From Allopusillimonas lactea (lineage in GTDB: Bacteria; Pseudomonadota; Gammaproteobacteria; Burkholderiales; Burkholderiaceae_B): DNA of 64,000 nt. A program made the translations under genes and the position numbers. Position 1 is the stretch's first letter, and each line of letters opens with the position of its first letter. The notes beneath the pieces were generated by a model, which worked only from the letters and a program-made list of their open reading frames with translations, ran no database searches and had not been told where the DNA came from. Below are positions 1 to 8,874 of this stretch, in pieces. The stretch spans positions 242,250-306,249 of the forward strand of contig NZ_JAJJOZ010000005.1 in the NCBI RefSeq assembly GCF_021653995.1. The letters run 5' to 3'.

Positions 1-160
1 GGTCGAGGCGCTGACGAACGCGGCGCAGAAGCTGGGCGAGAAGATGTATGCCGATATGCAGGCTCAGGCGGCGGCGCAGCAGGCTGCGCCGGAGCAGGCC
101 AAGCCCGCTGACGACGATGTGGTTGATGCGGACTTCAAAGAAGTCAAGCGCGACCAGTAA
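1..160 (+). CDS. dnaK: DnaK C-terminal end (partial)
   Basis: This is the last 53 codons of a gene that begins outside the window, read from base 2 with a TAA stop at 158-160. The tail is rich in Ala and Gln and ends in an acidic stretch (DDDVVDADFKEV), which is typical of the disordered lid tail of the Hsp70 chaperone DnaK. The position 148 bp upstream of dnaJ on the same strand matches the usual dnaK-dnaJ order. DnaK is the cytoplasmic ATP-driven chaperone that works with DnaJ and GrpE. The ATPase domain is not visible here, so the call rests on the tail and on the neighbour. Confidence 0.9.
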   Translation, partial: VEALTNAAQKLGEKMYADMQAQAAAQQAAPEQAKPADDDVVDADFKEVKRDQ

Positions 161-308
161 GAAAGCCGGCAATTAGCGGTTTTCGGGCCCGGTTTCTGGC
201 ATTGCGCCGGAAATCGGGCATTCTTGTTCCGACGAAGCGCGGCGACATACCGCAGCGCGGGCGGGCTGTTCCACAGGCCCGGCAACGCCCTAGACACAAG
301 CACGACTC

Positions 309-1427
309 ATGGCAAAACGCGATTATTACGAAGTCCTCGGGGTGGCAAAGAACGCCTCCGATGACGAACTCAAGAAAGCCTACCGCAAGCTCGCAATGAA
401 GTATCACCCGGACCGCAACCCGGGCAGCAAAGAGGCGGAAGAGAAATTCAAAGAGGCCAAAGAAGCCTACGAGATGCTGTCCGATGAGGAAAAGCGCGGG
501 GCCTATGACCGCTTCGGCCATGCGGGCGTTGACCCCAATGCAGGCATGGGCGCCGGCATGGGCGGTGCTGGGTTCGCGGATGCTTTCGGCGATATTTTTG
601 GCGAAATCTTCGGTGGAGGCCGCCGTGGCGGCGGGCCGCAGGTATATCGCGGCGCCGATCTCAAATACTCGCTCGATATTTCTCTGGAACAGGCAGCGCA
701 TGGTTTCGATACCGAGATCCGTGTGCCCAGTTGGGAAAACTGTGAGGTCTGTCACGGTTCGGGCGCCAAGCCCGGTACTCAGCCCAAAACCTGCCATACC
801 TGCGGTGGTTCGGGCGCGGTTCGTATGCAGCAAGGCTTTTTTAGCGTGCAGCAAACATGCCCCACCTGCCACGGTACGGGCAAAGAGATCACGGATCCTT
901 GCAATGCATGCGATGGCGTGGGCCGTGTACGCAAAAACAAAACGCTGCAGGTCAAGATCCCGGCTGGCATTGACGACGGCATGCGCATCCGCTCCAGCGG
1001 CAATGGCGAACCGGGTCTGAACGGCGGGCCACCGGGGGATCTCTATGTCGAGATCCACATCAAGCGACATGCTATTTTCCAGCGGGACGGTGACGATCTG
1101 CATTGCGAGTTGACGATACCGTTCACTACCGCGGCGCTCGGTGGTGAGCTTGAGGTGCCTACGCTGGCTGGCAAAGGGGCAATCACGATCCCCGAGGGCA
1201 CGCAGTCGGGCAAGACGTTCCGCCTGCGCGGCAAGGGTATCAAGGGGGTGCGTGGCAGCTATCCGGGCGATCTCTATTGCCATGTTTCCGTCGAGACACC
1301 GGTCAGGCTGTCCGAAGACCAGAAAAAGCTGTTGCGCCAGTTCGAGACATCGTTGGAACAGGGCGGCGACAAGCACTCGCCTGGCAGCAAGTCCTGGAAG
1401 GACAGGGTGAAGGATTTCTTCGCCTGA
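309..1427 (+). CDS. dnaJ: Chaperone DnaJ
   Basis: This 372-residue protein is a full-length type I Hsp40 co-chaperone. The J domain occupies roughly residues 1-70 with the HPD tripeptide at 33-35, which stimulates DnaK ATPase. A Gly/Phe-rich linker follows (about 75-115). Four zinc-binding CxxCxGxG repeats lie near residues 140-210 (CEVCHGSG, CHTCGGSG, CPTCHGTG, CNACDGVG), followed by the substrate-binding beta domains. It acts in the cytoplasm, delivering unfolded clients to DnaK. It lies 148 bp after dnaK and is followed by a clear terminator, so it ends the dnaKJ unit. There is no obvious strong Shine-Dalgarno before the ATG. Confidence 0.98.
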   Translation: MAKRDYYEVLGVAKNASDDELKKAYRKLAMKYHPDRNPGSKEAEEKFKEAKEAYEMLSDEEKRGAYDRFGHAGVDPNAGMGAGMGGAGFADAFGDIFGEIFGGGRRGGGPQVYRGADLKYSLDISLEQAAHGFDTEIRVPSWENCEVCHGSGAKPGTQPKTCHTCGGSGAVRMQQGFFSVQQTCPTCHGTGKEITDPCNACDGVGRVRKNKTLQVKIPAGIDDGMRIRSSGNGEPGLNGGPPGDLYVEIHIKRHAIFQRDGDDLHCELTIPFTTAALGGELEVPTLAGKGAITIPEGTQSGKTFRLRGKGIKGVRGSYPGDLYCHVSVETPVRLSEDQKKLLRQFETSLEQGGDKHSPGSKSWKDRVKDFFA

Positions 1428-1494
1428 GAAAAACCTGGCCCGGGATTGCCGGGCTTAGGGGGCGTTGAGAAGTAATGCGTTATCTGCTGTATGC

Positions 1495-1524
1495 AAAAGG
1501 CCGCGCCAATGAGCGCGGCCTTTT
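1495..1524 (+). terminator. Rho-independent terminator after dnaJ
   Basis: Perfect 12-bp arms AAAAGGCCGCGC (1495-1506) and GCGCGGCCTTTT (1513-1524) surround a 6-nt loop. The stem is GC-rich and ends in a T run, 68 bp after the dnaJ stop. The flanking A and T runs mean it could also act on the opposite strand, ending transcription of the convergent M16 protease gene. Confidence 0.85.
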
Positions 1525-1712
1525 GACGTGCGTAGTCTTGCTTGCAGCCTGCCTTGTTTCTTGCCCCTTGGCTTGCTTCATACCGCCCAGCGCGTGGTAT
1601 TTGGCTTTAGCGGCCCTGGTGATCGCCGATGCCGCATGCGGGTAGTGTGGACAGCGACAGGCGGGACTGAACTGCTTGGGGTGGCCCGCCTGTAAATGTA
1701 TGACGCCCGCTG

Positions 1713-4652
1713 TTATTTGGCAGCGGAAGGTTGGGCGGTGCCGGTTGGCGCGGGCGGGGCCGTTGGCCCCGGCGTGGGAGCGGCCGCGGGCGCGGGGCCA
1801 GGCGCAGGTTCGGGGGCCCGCCCAGGCTCGGCCGGCACAGGAGGCGCCTTTTCGCCCTGCTTGGAGGCATCTGCCGCCAGCGCCACGCTGAATGCGTTGG
1901 GTTGCAGCCAGCGCCGTATCGTATCGTTGACTTGTTTTGCCGTGAGGGACAGCAGGGCTTTGTCGATATCAGCAGACCACTGGAAGGTGCGCCCAAGCTC
2001 GAGGTAATTGAGCCACACCGCCGATAGGGTGGCATCATTGGCGCGGGCGAGCTTGCGATAGTTGAGCAGCGCTCGCACGCCTTCTTTGACCTCGTCGTCT
2101 GTGAACCCTTGGTCGAGCAAGCGCTGCAACTCTTCGTTGACAGCCGTGGTGACTTGCCTGCTGTTCTGCGGTGCGAGGATGGCGTAAATAACCCAACTAC
2201 CCGAGGGCTCGAACGAAGATGCAGTCAATTGGCTGCGCACGTCGTAGGAAAGGCCTTCCTTGACGCGGATGCGTTCCCACAGACGCGACGTTTCGGACGA
2301 GCCGAGCAGGTAGTTTGCAAGGTAAAGCGCTGGGAAGTCCGGATCGGTATCCTGTAGCTTTACGGGCATCTTGGCCAAGTAGAAGGCATTGGCTTTGTCT
2401 GGTGTGTTGATATGGAAACGCTCCGCGGGCACCGCGTGGTAGGGGTTGTCAAGGCGGGTGTAGGCTGGGGCTTTCTGCCAGCCTTTCAGGCCCTTGGTCA
2501 GCGCCTCGCGGATAGCGTCAGGCTCGAAAGCGCCGACGGCTGAGAACTCGATATTGCCCGCGCCGTAGAAGGTGCTGTGGAAGCTTTGCAGTCGCTGGCG
2601 GGTAAGCGCGGCAATCTGGTTGCGCTCTTCTTCGAAGGTGGGGGTATAGCGGACATCGTCGGGCGCCCAGGGGTTGTCGTGCCGCGCCAGGGCGCGGGAA
2701 GCCAGGGCGCTGGGTTCGGACATGGCCGTGCTGATTGCTGTGCTGGCTTGGCGCTGGTATTCAATGAGCTCTTGCTTGGGGAAGTCGGCCTCGCGCAGCA
2801 GGTTCAACACCACGGAAACGAGCTCGGGAAGGTGGGCTTTGACGGTGGACATGTTCACCGAGACAATGCCGCCGGTACCCGAGAAGCTGACTTGCGCCTG
2901 CAGGGCGTCGAATTTGTCCTGAATCTGTTGGCGAGTCAGGGATGGGGTGCCTTGGTCGAGCAGCGCGGCAACTGCGCCTGCGACTTCGCGTTGGCCTTTC
3001 AGGCTGTCGGCGTTGCCGAAATGCAGCTCGAGGTTGGCCTCGACACGGTCGCCGCGTGTAGGCTTGGGCAGTAATGCCAGCTTGACCTCGCCGTTGGGTA
3101 GTACCAGCGGCTGGCGATCTGTGGCCGCATCGATATGCTCGGGCGTGGCCTCGAAGGCCGCCTTGGCCGGGCCCGTCTGTTTGCCGGTGTAGCCCTTGAA
3201 CAACGCCTGGAAATCGGGTGGGGCGGAGGCCGGTGCGCGCTCGGGTTTATCGGTGGGGATGTATTCGCCGGCAGTACGATTGCTGGCCACTAGGTATGCT
3301 TGGGTGACGCGCTGAACCGTCTCCAGCTTCATATCCTCGACCTGGTCGCGCTGCAGGAAGAACAGGCGCCAGTCACCGTCTGCGGATGTCTCGGACAGGA
3401 CGCTGGCGAGCTTGGCGGGGTTGGCATAGAGCTGGTTCCAGTTCGAGAGCCATTTGTTGCGGATACGATCGAGGTCTTCTTGTGTAAAAGGCTTCTCGGC
3501 CACCGATTCAAGTGTGGCCGTAAGCGTGGCCAATGCCTTGGCCTGGTCCATGCCTGGTTCGAGTTCGGCGCCGAACAACGCATACCCCGGCTGCTTCATA
3601 TCGGACGCAAAACCGAACACGCTGGCCGCGAGGTTTTCGCGCACCAACGCATGGTACAGCCGGCCTGATGGTGTGTCGGCAATGATGTTTACGCCCAGGT
3701 CGAGCGCCGTGTAGTCGGGGCTGCCGGCTGCGGGGATATGGTACAGGGCTGCAACCAACGGCGTGCCGCCGTGGCGGCGCAGCGCTACCAGGCGCTCGCC
3801 GTCTTGTATGGGCTCTACCGTGTATTCGGGCGGCAACGTGCGGGTGGGGCGAGGGATTTTGCCAAACACTGTCGCGATGGTCTTGAGGGTCGCCGCGGCA
3901 TCGAACCGGCCGGTCACGATCAATATCGCATTATCCGGTTGATAGTATTTTTTGTAGAAGGCGCGCAATTGGCCGACGTCTACGTTTTCAACGTCGGAGC
4001 GAGCGCCGATAGTACTGTGGCCGTAGTTGTGCCACTGATAGGCCGTGGCCTGCATCTTTTGCAGCAGGATCTGGAACGGGTTGTTTTCGCCGCGCTCCAT
4101 CTCGTTGCGCACCACCGTCATTTCGGCGTCCAGGTCTTCTTTCGCAATCAACGAGTTGACCATGGCGTCGGCCTGCCAGCCAAGATACCAGTTGAGCGTT
4201 TCGGGGTTGGAGGCGAAGCTGGCATAGTAATTGGTGCGGTCGCCAGACGTGGAGCCATTGGCCGCCAGGCCGCGGCGAGAGAACTCGGCCAGTGCATTGC
4301 GCAGCGTCGGTGTGCCGCGAAAAAGCATATGTTCGAGCAGGTGCGCCATACCTGTCTGCCCGTAGTTTTCCTGGCGGGCACCTACCAGGTAGGTCATGTT
4401 CACTGTGGTGCTGGGCTTGGAGGCATCAGGCGCCAGCAGCACGCGCAGGCCATTGGGCAGGCTGTATTCAGTAACCCCTTCGACCGTGTGCAGCTGCTGG
4501 ACGCCCGCTGGAAGGGCTGCGTTGGCCTTCTGCCCGGATGGGGCGGGCGCCGTCGGAGGCGTGCCTGTTTTGGCCTGGACTGGTGCGGCCAGAACGACAA
4601 TGATCGCAAGTGCCGCGGCGCGGACGAGCGTAGGTGCCGAGAAGGAGAACAT
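1713..4652 (-). CDS. M16 family zinc metalloprotease, two-domain, exported
   Basis: This 979-residue protein (from the ATG at 4652; an in-frame TTG lies at 4658) belongs to the pitrilysin/insulinase family. A signal peptide covers roughly the first 28 residues (hydrophobic core then APVQA), so it is probably periplasmic. The inverted zinc motif HLLEH, with the distal ligand region NEMERGENNP about 75 residues later, marks an active N-terminal half. The second half has the non-catalytic M16 fold. The last 50 or so residues are Pro/Ala-rich and look like a flexible tail. It likely degrades peptides or misfolded envelope proteins. It is transcribed convergently to dnaJ. No strong ribosome-binding site decides between the two starts. 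Confidence 0.93.
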   Translation of the reverse strand: MFSFSAPTLVRAAALAIIVVLAAPVQAKTGTPPTAPAPSGQKANAALPAGVQQLHTVEGVTEYSLPNGLRVLLAPDASKPSTTVNMTYLVGARQENYGQTGMAHLLEHMLFRGTPTLRNALAEFSRRGLAANGSTSGDRTNYYASFASNPETLNWYLGWQADAMVNSLIAKEDLDAEMTVVRNEMERGENNPFQILLQKMQATAYQWHNYGHSTIGARSDVENVDVGQLRAFYKKYYQPDNAILIVTGRFDAAATLKTIATVFGKIPRPTRTLPPEYTVEPIQDGERLVALRRHGGTPLVAALYHIPAAGSPDYTALDLGVNIIADTPSGRLYHALVRENLAASVFGFASDMKQPGYALFGAELEPGMDQAKALATLTATLESVAEKPFTQEDLDRIRNKWLSNWNQLYANPAKLASVLSETSADGDWRLFFLQRDQVEDMKLETVQRVTQAYLVASNRTAGEYIPTDKPERAPASAPPDFQALFKGYTGKQTGPAKAAFEATPEHIDAATDRQPLVLPNGEVKLALLPKPTRGDRVEANLELHFGNADSLKGQREVAGAVAALLDQGTPSLTRQQIQDKFDALQAQVSFSGTGGIVSVNMSTVKAHLPELVSVVLNLLREADFPKQELIEYQRQASTAISTAMSEPSALASRALARHDNPWAPDDVRYTPTFEEERNQIAALTRQRLQSFHSTFYGAGNIEFSAVGAFEPDAIREALTKGLKGWQKAPAYTRLDNPYHAVPAERFHINTPDKANAFYLAKMPVKLQDTDPDFPALYLANYLLGSSETSRLWERIRVKEGLSYDVRSQLTASSFEPSGSWVIYAILAPQNSRQVTTAVNEELQRLLDQGFTDDEVKEGVRALLNYRKLARANDATLSAVWLNYLELGRTFQWSADIDKALLSLTAKQVNDTIRRWLQPNAFSVALAADASKQGEKAPPVPAEPGRAPEPAPGPAPAAAPTPGPTAPPAPTGTAQPSAAK

Positions 4653-4747
4653 GCGCAATATCCGAGTAAGAAGCGTGCTCCCGTTTTACCATAGCCGCGC
4701 CGCTTCGTGAGGCTGCGCGCGCGCCCCATCATGAAACAATAGGTGTG

Positions 4748-5920
4748 TTATCGAGACAGCACGCGCATGGCGTCTTCGAGGCCGCTAACGGTGACGCCGT
4801 ACATGCGATTGCCCATGAGGTTCTGGATAATGGAAATGGACTGCCTGTATTGCCAGTATCCGGCGGGCTCGGGATTAAGCCAGACCGCCTTGGGCCAGTT
4901 ATCCAGCAAGCGCTGCAGCCATGCCGCGCCCGATTCCTTGTTGTAATGCTCGACTGAGCCGCCCGGTTGCAGGATTTCGTAGGGGCTCATGGTGGCGTCG
5001 CCCACAATGATCAGGCGCCAGTCGTCGTTGTAGGTGCGCAGGATGTCCCAGGTGTCGAAGCGTTCGGCGCTGCGGCGGCGGTTGTTGCGCCACAGTGATT
5101 CGTAGGGGCAGTTGTGGAAGTAAAAAACTTCCAGGTGCCGGAATTCGCTGCGCGCGGCTGAGAACAGCTCTTCGACGCGGGCAATGTGGTCGTCCATGCT
5201 GCCGCCGACATCCAGGAGCATCAGCACCTTTACCATGTTGTGGCGCTCTGGCACCATCTGCAGGTCGAGCAGGCCAGCGTTGCGGGCTGTGCTGCGTATC
5301 GTGTCGTCCAGGTCGAGTTCAAGCTCGGCGCCCTCGCGCGCGAACCGACGCAGGCGCCGCAGGGCCATCTTGAAATTGCGCGTGCCCAGCGTTTGTTGAT
5401 CGTCATAGTCGCGGTATTCGCGTTTTTCCCATACTTTTATCGCGGTGCGGTTGCCCGCGGACGGCCCGCCAATGCGTATGCCCTCGGGATGGTAGCCACC
5501 ATGCCCGAAGGGCGAAGAGCCGCCGGTGCCTATCCATTTATTGCCGCCGGCATGGCGCTCTTTCTGTTCTTCAAGCCGCTGGCGGAACAGTTCCATCAGC
5601 TTGTCCCAGCCGTGCTTTTCGATGGCCGCTTTTTCTTCGGGCGTGAGGTTTTTTTGAAACTGCTTGAGCAGCCAGTCCAGCGGTATTTCTTTTCCTTCGG
5701 GCAGGGCGGCTTCCAGCTTTCCGTAGAACTCGCCGAAAGCCTGGTCGTAGCGGTCGAACAGGGTTTCGTCCTTGACCAGCGTCATACGGGCAAGATGATA
5801 GAAATCGTCGATGGACGGAAGCATGACGCCTGCGCGCAGCGCTTCGAGTAGCGTGAGGTACTCCTGCACGGAAACGGGCAGCTTGCGGGCGCGCAGGTGG
5901 TAGAAAAAATCAAGCAGCAT
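4748..5920 (-). CDS. VWA domain (CoxE-like) protein
   Basis: This protein of about 390 residues has a C-terminal von Willebrand factor A region with the metal-binding (MIDAS) motif read as DVGGSMDDH. The N-terminal half is charged and helical. It matches the CoxE-like VWA family, whose members are typically paired with MoxR AAA+ ATPases and act in assembly or metal insertion of enzymes. A MoxR gene lies two genes upstream on the same strand. I chose the ATG at 5920 over a TTG at 5932; the gene overlaps the preceding acetyltransferase by 11 bp, which suggests translational coupling. The client enzyme is unknown. Confidence 0.85.
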   Translation of the reverse strand: MLLDFFYHLRARKLPVSVQEYLTLLEALRAGVMLPSIDDFYHLARMTLVKDETLFDRYDQAFGEFYGKLEAALPEGKEIPLDWLLKQFQKNLTPEEKAAIEKHGWDKLMELFRQRLEEQKERHAGGNKWIGTGGSSPFGHGGYHPEGIRIGGPSAGNRTAIKVWEKREYRDYDDQQTLGTRNFKMALRRLRRFAREGAELELDLDDTIRSTARNAGLLDLQMVPERHNMVKVLMLLDVGGSMDDHIARVEELFSAARSEFRHLEVFYFHNCPYESLWRNNRRRSAERFDTWDILRTYNDDWRLIIVGDATMSPYEILQPGGSVEHYNKESGAAWLQRLLDNWPKAVWLNPEPAGYWQYRQSISIIQNLMGNRMYGVTVSGLEDAMRVLSR

Positions 5921-6530
5921 GATGACGCCCAAGCTGATATTCGAGGTGTGCGCGCACTTCGGGCCATTCGCCGGCCAACAGGCTATACATCACAGTATCG
6001 CGCACCGTGCCGTCGCGGCGTAGTGCATGATGGCGGATCACGCCGTCGCGCCGGGCGCCCAGGCGTTCGATGGCGCGCTGCGAGGCGTGGTTGAAGTTGT
6101 CGGTGCGCCACCCGACCACCTCCGCGCCCAATGTGTCAAAGGCATGTTGCAGCAGCAACAGCTTGCACGTGGTGTTGACATGGGTGCGTTGCCAGTGGCG
6201 GGCATACCAGGTGTAGCCGATCTCCAGGCGAGCGATCGAGGCCACGATGTCGTGGTAGCGGGTGGTGCCAATGATGGCGCCGCTGTCCTCGTCCATAACC
6301 GCGAATGGGAGCATGGTGCCGGTTGCCTGGCCTTGCAGGGCCTGCTCGATGTATGCCGCGGCGTCGCCCGGGGCCGGCACGGACGTGACGCGCAGCGTCC
6401 AGAGCTGGCCGTCGGCGGCGGCCGCTTCCAGCGCTGGCGCATGCTCGCGGGCAAGCGGAAGAAGGCGTACGCCATCGCGTGCCAGGGTGACTGGAGCCGG
6501 GGCGTGGTGAAACTGCCTGACGGTTTGCAT
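5910..6530 (-). CDS. GNAT family N-acetyltransferase (RimJ/RimL-like)
   Basis: This 206-residue protein has the layout of a RimJ/RimL-type GNAT: a beta strand with GAIIGTTRYHDI, the LEIGYTWYA strand, and the late ASQRAIERLGARRDGV segment that is characteristic of the subfamily. These enzymes transfer acetyl from acetyl-CoA to protein N-termini or small amines in the cytoplasm; the substrate cannot be told from sequence. It sits between the MoxR ATPase (13 bp upstream) and the VWA gene (11-bp overlap), so the three form one operon on the minus strand, although an acetyltransferase is not a usual part of MoxR-VWA units. Confidence 0.88.
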   Translation of the reverse strand: MQTVRQFHHAPAPVTLARDGVRLLPLAREHAPALEAAAADGQLWTLRVTSVPAPGDAAAYIEQALQGQATGTMLPFAVMDEDSGAIIGTTRYHDIVASIARLEIGYTWYARHWQRTHVNTTCKLLLLQHAFDTLGAEVVGWRTDNFNHASQRAIERLGARRDGVIRHHALRRDGTVRDTVMYSLLAGEWPEVRAHLEYQLGRHHAA

Positions 6531-6543
6531 CGCGTACCCTCAG

Positions 6544-7437
6544 TTAGCGCCGGCCGGCGCGCGTCATGGCTGCCAGGCGCTGCAGCAGGGTGATGTCCTG
6601 CTCGTTCTTGAGCAGCGCGCCAGCCATCACCGGAACATCGCCGTTGGTGCTGGCGATCGCGTCGGCGCTGATCGACTCACCCATCAACAGGCGCAGCCAG
6701 TCAAGGAATTCAGAGGTGGAGGGCTTCTTTTTCAGGCCGGGCGCATCGCGCAGGGCGAAGAAGGTGTCCATGGCGGCGCGCAGTACGTCTTCGCGGATGC
6801 CAGGGTAATGCACAGCCACGATATCGCGCATGGTGTCGCGGTCGGGGAAGTCGATGTAATGAAAAAAACAGCGGCGCAAGAATGCGTCGGGCAAGTCTTT
6901 TTCGTTGTTGGAGGTGATGATGATCAGCGGCCGATGGCGCGCGGCGATGGTTTGGCGGGTTTCGTATACATGGAATTCCATGCGGTCGAGTTCACGCAGC
7001 AGATCGTTGGGGAACTCGATATCAGCCTTGTCGACTTCGTCAATCAGCACAACGGACGGCGCGTTCGATTCAAATGCCTGCCACAGCACACCTTTAACGA
7101 TGTAGTTGCCGATGTCGCGCACCTTTTCATCACCGAGCTGCGAATCGCGCAACCGTGAGACGGCGTCGTACTCGTACAGGCCCTGGTGCGCCTTCGTGGT
7201 TGACTTGATATGCCATTGCAGCAGCGGCCTGCCCAGGGATGCCGCTACTTCTTCAGCGAGCATCGTCTTGCCGGTGCCTGGTTCGCCTTTGATCAGCAGC
7301 GGGCGCTGTAGCGCGAGCGCCGCATTGACGGCCATCTTCAGGCCCTCGGTGGCGACATAGCGTTCGGTGCCGGTAAAGCGTTCGTTGCGGTGGTGATTGT
7401 CCTGGTTGCTAGGGTTGTTTGCGGAGGCTGCTGACAT
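6544..7437 (-). CDS. MoxR-family AAA+ ATPase
   Basis: This 297-residue protein is a MoxR-type AAA+ ATPase. Walker A is GEPGTGKT at residues 51-58; Walker B is VLIDEVDK; sensor 1 lies in the ITSNNEKDLPDAFLRRC segment, which also carries the Arg finger. MoxR ATPases work as chaperones or cofactor-insertion motors with VWA partners. The VWA gene is in the same operon, supporting that pairing. The N-terminal 20 residues are polar and probably disordered. The ATG at 7437 is the only well-placed start. Confidence 0.93.
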   Translation of the reverse strand: MSAASANNPSNQDNHHRNERFTGTERYVATEGLKMAVNAALALQRPLLIKGEPGTGKTMLAEEVAASLGRPLLQWHIKSTTKAHQGLYEYDAVSRLRDSQLGDEKVRDIGNYIVKGVLWQAFESNAPSVVLIDEVDKADIEFPNDLLRELDRMEFHVYETRQTIAARHRPLIIITSNNEKDLPDAFLRRCFFHYIDFPDRDTMRDIVAVHYPGIREDVLRAAMDTFFALRDAPGLKKKPSTSEFLDWLRLLMGESISADAIASTNGDVPVMAGALLKNEQDITLLQRLAAMTRAGRR

Positions 7438-7551
7438 GATGATGGGTTCCGTAGGATATGCTGCGGGATTCGTTGCGCGTTGCTTCTAGGCAAAGACCAT
7501 AATGGGATACGTGGGTCAAGTATCGTACAATCGGCATTTTTAGGCGGTCTA

Positions 7552-7565
7552 TTGACATAGATCAA
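7552..7565 (+). promoter_or_regulatory. FNR/Anr-like binding site
   Basis: The sequence TTGACATAGATCAA matches the FNR/Anr consensus TTGAT-N4-ATCAA at nine of ten defined positions. It is 38 bp before the start codon of the first cytochrome gene. Placement in the promoter region of a respiratory cytochrome pair is consistent with oxygen-responsive control. A transcription start has not been mapped, so activation versus repression cannot be told. Confidence 0.55.
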
Positions 7566-7602
7566 TTTACTTCAATCTAATCTACACGCAAAACAATAGC
7601 TC

Positions 7603-7962
7603 ATGAAGTCGCCTTATTCCCTGAAGCGCACCTTGCCTGCGCTGGCCGTGATGGCCTCCTGTGTAATCTTTGGGTCTGCCCATGCTGCCGATGCGGCGCC
7701 CAAGGGCGACGCCGAAGCTGCGAAGTCCAAAATCTCCATGTGCATTGGCTGCCATGGGATCGAAGGCTACAAGGCCAGTTTCCCCGAGGTGTACCACGTG
7801 CCGATGATCGCCGGACAAAACGCTGAATACATTGTGGCGGCGTTGAAGGAGTATGCCAGCGGCGCGCGTACTTTCCCCACCATGGAGGCCATCGCCAAAA
7901 GCCTCTCCGACCAGGACATGGCTGATCTGGCCGCGTATTACGCTGGCTTCGCGAAAAAATAA
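7603..7962 (+). CDS. Periplasmic monohaem cytochrome c
   Basis: This 119-residue protein has a signal peptide ending near FGSAHA (residue 28) and one haem-attachment motif CIGCH at 47-51. A Met in the FPTME segment is the probable sixth haem ligand. It resembles one half of a dihaem cytochrome c4 and probably shuttles electrons to a terminal oxidase in the periplasm. The next cytochrome gene begins 15 bp later, so the two are co-transcribed. An FNR/Anr-like box precedes it. Confidence 0.92.
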   Translation: MKSPYSLKRTLPALAVMASCVIFGSAHAADAAPKGDAEAAKSKISMCIGCHGIEGYKASFPEVYHVPMIAGQNAEYIVAALKEYASGARTFPTMEAIAKSLSDQDMADLAAYYAGFAKK

Positions 7963-7977
7963 GGGGGAGGAAGACTC

Positions 7978-8337
7978 ATGAAATCGCTGACTATCGCATT
8001 GGCGGGTGCTGCACTGTTCGCCATGGGCGGCGCGGCCGCCGCCGCCGACCTTGCCGCAGGCAAGGCCACGTACGAAAAAACCTGTGCCGCATGCCACGGC
8101 GCCGATGGCAAGACGCCTATCATGGCTACCTATCCCATCTTGGCAGGCCAGCATCGCGACTACCTCGAGCATGCTCTCAAGGCATACCAGCGCGGTGCAA
8201 AAGGTGCGCCCGCCTCGGCCAATATTCGCAAAAATGCCATTATGGCACCCATGGCGGCCTCGCTGTCACCGACCGACATCCAGAACGTGGCCGCCTGGCT
8301 CGCCAGCCAGCCTTCGCCGCTGGCAGTCGAAAAGTAA
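7978..8337 (+). CDS. Periplasmic monohaem cytochrome c
   Basis: This second 119-residue cytochrome has a signal peptide (cleavage after about residue 23) and a CAACH haem site at 36-40 followed by GADGKT, typical of cytochrome c4/c5-like proteins. A Met in the NAIMAPMAAS segment is the likely axial ligand. A strong ribosome-binding site (AAGGGGGAGGAA) precedes the ATG. It is the same size as its neighbour and probably arose by duplication, functionally equivalent to a split dihaem cytochrome c4. A long stable hairpin follows the stop codon. Confidence 0.92.
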   Translation: MKSLTIALAGAALFAMGGAAAAADLAAGKATYEKTCAACHGADGKTPIMATYPILAGQHRDYLEHALKAYQRGAKGAPASANIRKNAIMAPMAASLSPTDIQNVAAWLASQPSPLAVEK

Positions 8338-8357
8338 AAAGTAAGAAGTATGTTTGT

Positions 8358-8395
8358 GCACCCGTGCACCCGCGTTCGCGCGGGTGCACGGGTGC
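8358..8395 (+). terminator. 17-bp perfect hairpin with TTCG loop after the cytochrome pair
   Basis: Arms at 8358-8374 and 8379-8395 pair perfectly over 17 bp and enclose a TTCG tetraloop, the most stable loop class in RNA. It lies 21 bp after the cytochrome stop and between convergent genes. There is no T run on either side, so it may be a transcript-stabilising 3' hairpin or a Rho-dependent end rather than a classic terminator. Confidence 0.6.
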
Positions 8396-8445
8396 CTGCG
8401 TTATGCTCGTATGTTGGCTACGCTGCCAGGCGACGTGCGCGCCGC

Positions 8446-8874
8446 TCAGTGGCGTGAGGCGCGGCGGCGGATGAGGTCGATGTATTTGTCGGAATCCAGC
8501 GGCTGTCCCAGCCGCTGGGCCTCCCATACCACTTCGCCCAAGGCTTCCATGATGATGTGTGCGGCGTCGTGGGGGTCGTGCGTGGCGACAAGTTCCTGGT
8601 AGGCTTTTTTGATGCCTGGCGGGTGATCTATGGACAACTGTTCGTCGATAGCCAGGTGCATGGACAGGTGAAGGAAGGGGTTGGTTTTGCCTTCTTCGAC
8701 GGAGTAGTCGGCTTGCACACGCTCGGGGTTTTCGAGATCGGCCTGGTATTCAGGGTGCTGCCTGATCAGGTCGACAGCCATGGTTTCGAGCGGTGTCAGG
8801 ATACCGGCGGCGCAGTGTTTGCGCCAAGCATCGGTAAAAAACTGCCTGACTTGTTCGCGGGTGGGGTTGAACAT
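8446..8874 (-). CDS. DUF1841 family protein
   Basis: This 142-residue soluble protein matches the DUF1841 family found across beta- and gammaproteobacteria. Recognisable features are the MFNPTREQVRQFF start and the central NPFLHLSMHLAIDEQ segment with several His residues. Length and domain layout are normal for the family. It has no signal peptide or membrane segment. Function is unknown. It is transcribed alone, convergent with the cytochromes and divergent from icd. Confidence 0.85.
   Translation of the reverse strand: MFNPTREQVRQFFTDAWRKHCAAGILTPLETMAVDLIRQHPEYQADLENPERVQADYSVEEGKTNPFLHLSMHLAIDEQLSIDHPPGIKKAYQELVATHDPHDAAHIIMEALGEVVWEAQRLGQPLDSDKYIDLIRRRASRH

Noticed and set aside
144..1376. 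A 410-codon open frame antisense to dnaJ
   Set aside because: It mirrors dnaJ in a high-GC gene; composition and lack of family features show it is a shadow. The same holds for long antisense frames in icd, the carboxylase and acyl-CoA dehydrogenase genes.
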